Source of the DNA: CAUZWH01 sp965224275
GTDB lineage: Bacteria > Pseudomonadota > Alphaproteobacteria > SHVV01
NCBI GenBank assembly: GCA_965224275.1
Contig: CBDCYR010000007.1
Span: 88,708-152,707 of the forward strand
Direction: 5' to 3'
Length of the DNA: 64,000 bases
Below the pieces are notes generated by a model. The model ran no database searches. It saw only the letters and a program-made list of their open reading frames with translations, and was not told where the DNA came from. The position numbers and the translations under genes are program-made. Of the stretch, positions 55,120 to 63,500 are shown piece after piece; positions within the stretch are counted from its first letter, which is position 1; every line of letters starts with the position of its first letter.

Positions 55120-55525
55120 GACGCCAGCTCGGTAACGACGTTGCCGGGTAGGGATACAACCTGGCCGGAGTACAGCTGGATTATGAATGTTGCAGCTCTC
55201 ATGATTCCAGCCTTTGGAATTCCTTTATTTAACAAATGGTTAACGACATGGCCATGCGATATTTGCATCAAGATAGCAAGGTTATCTAAACTTACCGAAA
55301 TCTAAGCACCTAGAGGTGCAGAGGTGTGAGAGGACTTACATTCTCTCTGATGTTTCGCGAGAGGATATAGACTGCACAATCGGAGATCAAGGGGAATTTG
55401 GCCCTGCCTTGGAACGGGGCGGCATACTTGAAATGGCCGTTCGAAGGGCGGAATTGACCGGCTGTCGGGCCAATGGCAGAATCTGGGCCTGATCGCGGAT
55501 TCTGGAAACAGCGGGGAGATGGACG
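55120..55525. other. Divergent non-coding region next to traA, oriT candidate
   Basis: About 400 bases between traA and the small gene at 55526, AT-richer than its surroundings. It holds a perfect inverted repeat GCACCT-AG-AGGTGC (55306-55319) followed by AGAGGTG iterations (AGAGGTGCAGAGGTGTGAGAGG). MobF origins of transfer commonly lie beside the relaxase gene and contain short inverted repeats next to nic. The nic site itself cannot be assigned from sequence alone. Confidence 0.4.
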
Positions 55526-55828
55526 ATGCCGGCGAAACGCTTCAACAAAGCGGATATCGACTTCGATGCCATAGATGGTGAATTGGCGAAACTTGAGCCG
55601 CCGAAGCTGAGCCTGACTGATGTACTGGACCGTTTGCGGAAGCGGCTGGTCAAGCAACAGGCGAAGGGAGTGACGGTGGCTCAAATGCATGAGGTGTTGA
55701 AATCAGGCGGCATCGATATCACGGAGCGCAGTCTGCGGACGTTTCTGGACAAGGGCGTATTGCCGGGAAGGAAGGTTGCCGAGGCCGCCAGGTCCATGGT
55801 GTCGGAAGAAGGCAGTGATCCGTTCTGA
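55526..55828 (+). CDS. Small putative helix-turn-helix protein next to traA
   Basis: 100 aa. ATG 55526 with GGGGAG upstream. The segment KQQAKGVTVAQMHEVLKSGG then IDITERSLRTFLDKG reads like a small HTH found in plasmid mobilisation accessory and partition-type proteins. The N-terminus (FNKADIDFDAIDGELAKL) is acidic. Divergent from traA across the oriT candidate, so it could be a relaxosome accessory protein or regulator. I do not recognise a named family. Confidence 0.6.
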   Translation: MPAKRFNKADIDFDAIDGELAKLEPPKLSLTDVLDRLRKRLVKQQAKGVTVAQMHEVLKSGGIDITERSLRTFLDKGVLPGRKVAEAARSMVSEEGSDPF

Positions 55829-55834
55829 GCCGAA

Positions 55835-56110
55835 CGACGGCGTATATAGGTTCGCGAAGCAGCGAAGCGGCGTTCGAAGAACGGCGGTCCGTCGTGGCGG
55901 TTTTCGGGATGCGGATAATGAAGTTGCTGTGGGGGATGGTTGGGCGATGGCGCGGCGCTTCAGCGCCCGCGTACGGCGATGGCGCGAAGCGCCGTGCCGT
56001 GAGGCGGCGATGCATCGTTCGAAGAACGGCGAGCCGCCTGCGAGCGTAAGCTCGCACGGTTGGCGGCGGCGCAAAGCGCCCCGCCATGGACCGGTGCTCT
56101 AACAAACCGG
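55835..56110. repeat. Palindrome-rich non-coding stretch
   Basis: Repeated short hairpins: GGCGCT-TC-AGCGCC (55954-55967), GGCGC-GAA-GCGCC (55981-55993), GCGAGC-GTAA-GCTCGC (56040-56055), GGCGC-AAA-GCGCC (56068-56080). A direct repeat CGTTCGAAGAACGGCG occurs near 55873 and 56017. No credible gene. REP-like or replication/partition-site-like; no A+T-rich origin seen. Confidence 0.6.
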
Positions 56111-56168
56111 CACAAAAAGGGGGCCGACCTCCGCCGAGTGGTGGCGGGGACCGGCCCTGAAGGGTCCG

Positions 56169-57086
56169 TTACGCGGCGGCGAGAAGGACGGGGATTCCGA
56201 CCTTGCGTGCCTTGTCGACTAGATTGTTGGTGATGCCAGATCCGGGGAAGGCGACGAGACCCTTCGGCAGGAAGTTCAGCAGGACGTCGTTACGCCGGAA
56301 GGGCGCGGCCTTGCCGTCTCGATCCCAATTCGGCTTGCACACTACCTGGTGCACGCCGTTCTTCTCTGCCCAGCTTGCCGCGATCTTCTCCGCGCCGGGT
56401 CCGCCGCCGTGCAGCAGGACCATGTCCTCGTACTTGAGCTTGATGCTGTCCAGCGAGCGCCAGATGGCGGTGACGTCGGCAAAGTCCTTGCCGCCGGTGA
56501 AGGCGACCAGGGTGCCCTCGGGAAGATGCGCGGAGGTCTCGCGGTGTTCACGGGCGCGCAGGTAGTCGCGGGCATCAATGGCGGCGGAGGTGAGTTTGCC
56601 GGTCTGGCTGCTGTGCGATCCGTGGCGCGGGCGCCAGGTGTCGGCGGTCTCGGAGCGGTATCCCTCGGCGGCGAGGTCGCGCATGGCCTCGAAGGCGTCG
56701 CGGCGGTCGCCGAGGTTCTGGACCCGGTCGGTGAGGAGTTCCAGTTCGCGCGACTTGATCTCGGAGCCGTCCTGCTCTTGGCCGAGGTCTTTCATCTCGG
56801 GCGCGATCTTGTCGATACCCCGGTCGAGGCGCTGGACCTGGGCGTGCAGTGTATTGACGAAGCCCCAGAGCAGGCTTTCGCGTTCGTCGGCGAGTTGCGT
56901 GCCGTCCGGTGCGACCACACCGGCCAGAATGTGGATCGCTTCCTCGATCCCGGCCAAAGCTTCTTCCTCGTTCCAGATCTCGCGGTTGTCGAACTCATCT
57001 CGACCGGGGGTCGCGCCGAACAGGGCGGCCTGTTCGCATGCCATTGCGGTCTGTGACGACGTTTCGGCGCTGATGAAGTTCTGCAT
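56169..57086 (-). CDS. DUF2493 domain protein (SLOG-like nucleotide-binding fold)
   Basis: 305 aa from ATG 57086 with GGAGAG upstream. The N-terminal 170 residues are helical (EEALAGIEEAIHILAGVV, then MKDLGQEQ). The C-terminal domain has VAFTGGKDFADVTAIWRSL, LLHGGGPGAEKIAASWAEK and LVAFPGSGITNNLVDKARK, the DUF2493/YspA-type Rossmannoid of the SLOG superfamily. It is common in alphaproteobacterial plasmids and ICEs beside SSB and Toprim genes. A nucleotide or nucleic-acid-linked role is likely; function unproven. Confidence 0.85.
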   Translation of the reverse strand: MQNFISAETSSQTAMACEQAALFGATPGRDEFDNREIWNEEEALAGIEEAIHILAGVVAPDGTQLADERESLLWGFVNTLHAQVQRLDRGIDKIAPEMKDLGQEQDGSEIKSRELELLTDRVQNLGDRRDAFEAMRDLAAEGYRSETADTWRPRHGSHSSQTGKLTSAAIDARDYLRAREHRETSAHLPEGTLVAFTGGKDFADVTAIWRSLDSIKLKYEDMVLLHGGGPGAEKIAASWAEKNGVHQVVCKPNWDRDGKAAPFRRNDVLLNFLPKGLVAFPGSGITNNLVDKARKVGIPVLLAAA

Positions 57087-57373
57087 GATTCTCTCCAATG
57101 CAATGTTGGTATCCTCCGAGGCGGGGTGCCCCGTCGTGATGACTCTTTGGGTCACGCGCTCGCAGCGGAGCCACGATTGCCGGAATGCCTGCGCCGGGGG
57201 GATGCGCGAGTGGTGCGGGCGCAGGGAGCGCAGCGACTGAGCCACGGTCGCGTATTCCACCGGCGCTAGCCGCGCAGCGGCGTGGCATTACGCGCTATCG
57301 CCGTAACGGAGCGAAGCGGAGTGGAGGACCCCGGAGGGGTTGGCGCAGTGAGAACGTGTGGGACAATGAGACA

Positions 57374-58411
57374 TCATGACGGGTTAATTATTCTCCCACT
57401 CCCACGCCTCTCTTCCGCCGTTGCCGCGGACTTGGAGCTTGCAATAAGGGGCGCGATCCGGGCTGCGAGGGTTTCTTCTCCGATGGCGATGAGGTCGTCA
57501 TTAAAATCGGAATGTTCGGAAACGATCACGATTGAGGGAATGCCGCGTTCCACACAGCGGTGCTGAAGGCGATTCGCGGCGTGCTCGCCTTGCACGTCTT
57601 TATCGCGGGCGATGACCAACAGGGCGAGGTCTTGGGGCGGTTCGAATGCGCCCAGGCTGCCCGCCGATAGAGCCGCCGCGGCATGAATACGAGGGACTGC
57701 GGTGACCAGAGACAGCACGGTCTCGATGCCTTCGCCGGTAAGCAGGGTCGCGCCGGAGGCGAACCCGCCGAAGCGCACGGCCCGGCCGTGGACGCGCCCG
57801 AGTGCTTTACGCGGGCGAACGAGATCGGCCTTGGCGGGCCTCTTGCGATCGAGCCAGGTGCGCTGTACACCCTCGATGACGCCATCATCGCCGGTGACAG
57901 CGGCGACCAGCGCCGGCAGGCGGTGGATGCCGTCATCCCCGCGTTGGATGAGATCGGGATGGAACCGCAAGGCCGGAAAGCGGCAATGGCCGATGGCGCG
58001 GGCGTGCAGATAGTCTTCCGCATGCGTGCCATCGATAGGCCGGCAACGCCGCCAGAGGCGGCGCGCCGATTCTTCACGGTCGTAGCCGCCGGCGTGATCG
58101 CCGCCTTTGGCGGGAGTGGACGGCGGCAATGAGAGGAACGCGAGGGCTTCCTCCATGGCGTGCCGCAGCGATGCTCCGCCGGTGTGCAGACGGATGAGAT
58201 CGAGCAGATCGCCATGCTCGTTGGTCGCGGCGTCGGTCCATTTTCCGGGTATGCCTGGAGGCGCCAGGCGCACGAAGAGCGAGCGCCCCTTGGCGCCGCT
58301 TGTGTCGCCGATGGTCCAGTATCTGCCCTGCCTGCGTCCGCGGGGAAGGTAGCGGCGGCATACGTCTTCGGCCCGTGTGCTTAACGCAGAGGCAATTTCA
58401 GTAGCGTTCAT
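57374..58411 (-). CDS. Toprim-domain primase-like protein
   Basis: 345 aa. N-terminal zinc-free primase-like part (VCRRYLPRGRRQGRYWTIGD, HGDLLDLIRLHTGG), a middle region with HAEDYLHARAI and LRFHPDL, and a C-terminal Toprim domain with LLTGEGIETVLSLVTAVP and LLVIARDKDVQGEHAANRL, which carry the acidic metal-binding residues. Typical of plasmid and ICE DUF7146/Toprim proteins that probably prime or process DNA. Followed by a 287-base gap up to the DUF2493 gene in which I see no gene. Confidence 0.88.
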   Translation of the reverse strand: MNATEIASALSTRAEDVCRRYLPRGRRQGRYWTIGDTSGAKGRSLFVRLAPPGIPGKWTDAATNEHGDLLDLIRLHTGGASLRHAMEEALAFLSLPPSTPAKGGDHAGGYDREESARRLWRRCRPIDGTHAEDYLHARAIGHCRFPALRFHPDLIQRGDDGIHRLPALVAAVTGDDGVIEGVQRTWLDRKRPAKADLVRPRKALGRVHGRAVRFGGFASGATLLTGEGIETVLSLVTAVPRIHAAAALSAGSLGAFEPPQDLALLVIARDKDVQGEHAANRLQHRCVERGIPSIVIVSEHSDFNDDLIAIGEETLAARIAPLIASSKSAATAEERRGSGRIINPS

Positions 58412-58676
58412 GGGGCGCGATTCCTTAGGGGTGCGATGGCGTGAAACGGTTGCATGGGGAACCTCTCCTGCCTGTTTCGGGACGCCCCCTTCAGGCCCGC
58501 CTCGAACTCTTGACGGTGAGGGCCGCGGGAGCGGAGCGCGCAGCGCGGCCGCCCCGCGTCAACGGTTTGGGAACTCTGTGGAGGCAGGCTCGAACGCGCC
58601 GGCAAAAATGAAGGGCCAGCCCCACCCCAACTTGGCGGGGACTGGCCCTGAGTTATGCGGGAGGGAGGAAGCCCGC

Positions 58677-59114
58677 TTAGAACGGAATTTCGCTGTCATC
58701 CACCGTCGTCGAGGTTTTGGCGGAAGGCACGGCGTCGCCGTTCCTCGCCGGTGCGCCGTTGCCGTTCGGCTTGTCCAGGAATTGCACCCTACCGCCGGGG
58801 ACCAGCAGGATCTCGGTCGAGAACCGGTCGCTGTCCTCGCCGTCCTTGCGCCACTTGCGGGTCTGCAGCTTGCCCGAGACGTAGACCAGGCGGCCCTTCT
58901 TCGCGTGCTTCTCCAGCATCTCGACCAGGCCGTCCTGGAAGGTGACGATGCGGTGCCACTCGGTGCGGTCCACCTTATCGCCCGAGTTCTTGTCGAGGTA
59001 GCTTTCGTCGGTGGCGATCGAGACGTTGGCGACACGCCCGCCGTTGGTGAGATGGCTGATGGTGGCGTCGGCGCCGGGGCGTCCGATCAACTGCGCGTTA
59101 TTCAATCCGAACAT
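58677..59114 (-). CDS. ssb: Single-stranded DNA-binding protein
   Basis: 145 aa. OB fold with NAQLIGRPGADATISHL and VDRTEWHRIVTFQDG, KGRLVYVSGKLQTRKW, then a Gly/Pro/Asn linker and the acidic tip DDSEIPF for partner binding. An element-borne SSB, shorter than chromosomal versions. It coats single strands during conjugation and replication. Confidence 0.95.
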   Translation of the reverse strand: MFGLNNAQLIGRPGADATISHLTNGGRVANVSIATDESYLDKNSGDKVDRTEWHRIVTFQDGLVEMLEKHAKKGRLVYVSGKLQTRKWRKDGEDSDRFSTEILLVPGGRVQFLDKPNGNGAPARNGDAVPSAKTSTTVDDSEIPF

Positions 59115-59220
59115 TGATCAATCTCCTGTGATCCGGGTTATGACATCGGGTTAGCGAACGGGGTCAGGCCTCTCTCGACCCTTCCCCCTTCACACTCTCC
59201 AAGCCCCCCTCTTTCTCTAT

Positions 59221-59412
59221 TCAGCCGTCCGCACCGGTACATGTCCGGGAACCGAGAACTTCACGGATCGCGTGGGCCGGCATTCCGACCGCGGCCAGCA
59301 GCGCGCCGGCGTCGGGAAGCGGTGCGGCGTAGCTTGGATCGGCATCGGGTGTGCTGCCGGGATTGAAAAGGGTGTCGTTGGACTCGGTCGAGGCAGGTCT
59401 GGAATCGAACAT
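59221..59412 (-). CDS. Small acidic protein of the island, unknown
   Basis: 63 aa. GGAGGTG lies six bases before ATG 59412, a strong ribosome binding site. Disordered N-terminus (SRPASTESNDTLFNPGS), C-terminal helix (GALLAAVGMPAHAIREVLGS). No family recognised. Its leader resembles that of the gene at 59603, MFD(S/T). Confidence 0.55.
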   Translation of the reverse strand: MFDSRPASTESNDTLFNPGSTPDADPSYAAPLPDAGALLAAVGMPAHAIREVLGSRTCTGADG

Positions 59413-59602
59413 TTTGCACCTCCGGTTGATGGGATTGAGACACCGCCTGGCGGAAACTTTCTCTCCGCCTTGGGCGCGTCGCCCTTCTCTTTGCCTTCCT
59501 CAAACTCTCTTGCACGTTGGTCGAGGCAGGCCGGAGAGTTCGGAGGTATCGCACGGCGGCAACCGCTGGCACGACTTTGCCCGGCAACCGCCGCGCGGAT
59601 CT

Positions 59603-59917
59603 TCAAAGGGCCGCGTCGTTGGCGTCCATGATGGCGATGACGGCGTCGTCGAGGCTGTCCCTCGCGCTCATCAAGGTGTGTTCCATATGGAGAAGCTGGT
59701 GGCGGAGCCCGGCGCGGTCGCCGCCGGACGGGTTGCCGGGCAGACGCATGATGGCGTTCCGCAGCTCGGCGAAGCGTTCCGCCAGATCCTTCATGTGGCC
59801 GGCGGCCTCGCGTGCGCCGGTCCGGGCTTCCGGCAGGAACCCGCCGGGATCGGACCGGGCGCCGGCCAGGGTTTCGAAATAGCCGGTCGTGGAATGTGGT
59901 GTGAGGGTGTCGAACAT
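59603..59917 (-). CDS. Small helical protein of the island, unknown
   Basis: 104 aa from ATG 59917, with GGAGGAA upstream. Helical core GAREAAGHMKDLAERFAELR and LHMEHTLMSARDSLDDAVIA. No family recognised. It belongs to a run of small minus-strand genes between SSB and the Strawberry-notch helicase gene. Confidence 0.6.
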   Translation of the reverse strand: MFDTLTPHSTTGYFETLAGARSDPGGFLPEARTGAREAAGHMKDLAERFAELRNAIMRLPGNPSGGDRAGLRHQLLHMEHTLMSARDSLDDAVIAIMDANDAAL

Positions 59918-60127
59918 CGGGTTCCTCCGTGCATTGCAAGACAGAATGGTGGCGATGCCGTGAGAATTGCCTCCCGTGCACCGCCCGGACCGCCCCTGCC
60001 GTGCTGCCCTCGGCCTCCATGTGCCGCAACGTGCGGGTGGGAGGGTCACGCTACGTGGCTGCCCCACCTGCCTGTAGCCCGAACATGCCGGAGGGCACTC
60101 TGCCGACGGTATGCGAGCCGGTACGGT

Positions 60128-60388
60128 TTAATGGGTGGTTTCATCCGGGGCGGCGGACATGGCGCGGCCGGCGATGGCGGACCAGGCATCGTAGTCGAGC
60201 CCGAGGCGGGCGTTCAGGCGATTGCAGATTCGCAGGGCGTCATCGAGTGTGAGCGCAAAAAGTGCAGTTGGGACGTAACCGGGCATGTTGTCGAACACGA
60301 TTCGGATCTGCTGGGGCACGTTGTCGAGGTCATAACTGGGACAAAACGCATAGACGGGATCGTCCGGCAGGGTATGTGACGAAGGCAT
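60128..60388 (-). CDS. Small protein of the island, unknown
   Basis: 86 aa from ATG 60388, with AGGAAGGA upstream. The segment ALTLDDALRICNRLNARLGL with YDAWSAIAGRAMSA resembles small plasmid proteins seen near ArdC or Strawberry-notch genes, but I cannot name the family. Located 140 bases downstream of the large helicase gene. Confidence 0.58.
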   Translation of the reverse strand: MPSSHTLPDDPVYAFCPSYDLDNVPQQIRIVFDNMPGYVPTALFALTLDDALRICNRLNARLGLDYDAWSAIAGRAMSAAPDETTH

Positions 60389-60528
60389 GGCAATGTCCTT
60401 CCTATGGCAGGTAGTGCAATTGGCGGCAATGGGCGGCGCAAAGGCGCAAATCACTGGAAGCGCGCGTGGTGGGCGGCAACAAGCGTTCGGACGCCTCCGT
60501 TCCGGAAGCCGGACGGGAGCGTGCGGGT

Positions 60529-63500
60529 TTACGCCGGGCTCGCAGCCGCGAGCGGCCAGCGATCGAGGATGCGGCCGAGGTCGATGTATTCGGGCACGAA
60601 CACACGGGTGCGCCACGAGACGATCTCGGTGGTGCAGCCCATGCGTTTGAGTGCCGCGAGGTCGCCGTCGGCCGGCCCCTCGATCTCGACGCGGTTTGCG
60701 CCCATCAGGCGCCGCCTTGCGAGGCGCCAGCCGTTGGCGAGATCGAACGACGCGCCGCGGGTCAGGATCGCCTCGTGCATCTCGGCCGGGCTCATGACCG
60801 GTCCCCCGGCCAGCCCGAAGGCGTCGCGGAAGGCGTACGCCTGCTCGGGCGTCAGAACCCGGCCAAGCAGGCTTTCCCCGGCATCGGTCGCGAGCCGGCG
60901 CACCCGCATGTTCTCGCCCGGCAACCGATCCCAGATGGGGAGTAGCAGGCCGGTGACCAGCCACAGGCGGGATTCGGTGTGGCTGGGCAGCCCTTCGATC
61001 TCCGTATCCCACAAACTGCGCCAGCGATCCCCGCCTGCATCCTTCCAGTTCGAGGCGGCAAGCTCGGCCGCGGCCATGGGCTCGCGGGCGGCGGGACGGA
61101 CCAGGCGGACCCGGGCCTCAACCCCGCCGTCCTCGAACATCCGCGACGGCGCAGGCAGAACCACGGCGGCGCGCTTCGAGCGGGTGTTGATGACGGGCCG
61201 CCCGTCGCGCAAGGCGATGGCATCGTCCGCTGTCAGCGGCACGAGCCGGTCGCGGCGGATGATCTCGACAAGCTCGGTGACGGCGCCCGAGGCTTCATGA
61301 ACGTGAACCGTCTCGCGCGAGGCCACGGTGAGGGAGTCGGCCCGGATGGTCTCGACGCCCTGCTCGTGGGTCCCGGCCTCGATGGCCTGTTCGATGTTGG
61401 CCTCGATGCGGGTTTCCAGCTCGGCGAACAGCTCGTTCTGCTCGGCGATGGGCAGGGCCAGCAGGCGATTGAGGAACCGGGGCATCGGCGGCAGGTCATC
61501 CTTGAGCGAGCCTTCCCAGATCAGCTTCAGTCCGGTGGCGTCCTCGAAGCGGTCCATGGACCAGCCCGCAATGTTGCCGCGCCACAGCGCGACGTAGAAC
61601 TGGCGCAGCGCCACCTTGGCGTAGGGGCTCTCCAGATTGTCGCTGGCCCGGAACAGGGTGGCGCCGCCGCCGCCCATGGCGGTCTGGCTGTCCCGCTGTC
61701 CCCGGGTGATGGCGCCGAGGCTGTCGAGACGCCGGGCAATGGTGGCGATGAAGCGCCGCTCGCCCTTCACATCGGTGGTCACTGGCCGGAACAGGGGGGC
61801 CGAGGCCTGGTGCGTCCGATGGGTTCGGCCCAGGCCCTGGATCGCCTGATCGGCCCGCCAGCCCGGCTCCAGGAGATAGTGGATACGCCGCCGTGTATTG
61901 CCGCAGCCGAGATCGGCGTGATAGCTGCGCCCGGTGCCGCCGGCCATGGAGAAGACGAGGATGCGTTTATCGCCCGCCATGAAGGCGGCGGTCTCGGCGA
62001 GGTTGGCCGAGGCCGGCCGATTGCGTAGCGCCAGGCGCTCGCCGGATGAATCGGCGATGCGCAGCACCCGGCGGGAGCGGCCGGTGACCTCGGCGACGGC
62101 CTCGCCGCCGAAACGGTGGAGGATCTGGTCCAGCGCCGCCTGTACCGGCGGCAACGCCGCGAGCTTCTCAATCAGCGCATCGCGGGCGGCCACCGCTTCC
62201 CGGCACAGGACCGGGTTGCCCTCGGCGTCGGTCACGGGCCGGGACATCAGGTTGCCCTCGTCGTCGGTGAACGGCTCCTGCAATTGCACAGGAAAGGCGT
62301 GGGCAAGATACTCCAGGCACGCCTCCCTCGGCGTCAGGTCGACGGAGATGTCGTCCCATTCCGAGACGGGGATCTCGGCGATGCGCCGGTCGAGCAAAGC
62401 CTCGCCGGTGGAGACAAGCTGGATGACGCAGGCATGGCCGGCCTCGAGATCAGCCTCGATCGCCAGGATCAGCGAGGGGCATTTCATGGCGGTGAGGAGA
62501 TGGCCGAAGAAGCGCTGCTTCGCGCCCTCGAAGGCCGACAGCGCGGCGGATTTGGCGTTCTTGTTGAGGGTGGCATCGCCTTCCATGATGCCGGTGGCTT
62601 TCAGGGCGTCTTCCAAATTGCGGTGGATCACCTTGAAGGCGCCGGCATAGGCGTCGTAGATGCGCCGCTGCTCGGGTGTCAGGGGATGTTCGAGCAGCTC
62701 GACCTCGACCCCGTCATAGGACAAGGCGCGGGCCTGGTAGAGGCCGAGGGCCTTCAGATCGCGGGCCACCACCTCCATCGCCGCGACCCCGCCGGCCTCC
62801 ATGGCGGTGACGAAATCTGTACGCTGTTCGAAGGGCGTATCGCCGCCCGTATCCGCGCCGCCCCACAGGCCGAGGCGGCGCGCATAGGCCAGGCCGGGCA
62901 CGGTGGTGGCCCCGGTGGCGGAGACATAGAGGATACGCGCATCCGGCAAGGCGTTCTGCAAACGCAATCCGGCGCGGCCCTGTTGCGAGGGCGCCGTATC
63001 GCCGCGTGATCCCTTGGCTCCGGCGGCGTTGGCCATGGCGTGCGCCTCGTCGAACACGATGACGCCGCCAAAGGCATGGCGGGAGTCTTCTTCCATCCCG
63101 TCCGCGAGCCAGCCGACGATCTGTTCGAGGCGCGAGCGCTTTCCCTGGCGGGCAGGCGAGCGCAAGGTTGCATAGGTGGCGAACAGGATTCCGGCCTCTT
63201 GTGGAATATCGGCCCCCTGGCGGAACTTGCCCAAAGGAATGAGGTCGGCCTCGTTGCCGCCGATCGCGGCCCAGTCGCGGCGGGCGTCTTCCAGCAGCTT
63301 GTCGGAGGCGGACAGCCACAGCGCCCGGCGGCGGCCGCGCAGCCAGTGGTCGAGGATGATGGCGGCGACCTGGCGGCCCTTGCCGCAGCCGGTGCCGTCG
63401 CCCAGCATCCAGCCGCGCCGGAAACGCACCGGCGCGGACAGGGCTTCGCCGTCGCCAGTAGCATCGGTGGCGGGTTCAAGACCGGCGCTTACGGCTTCTC

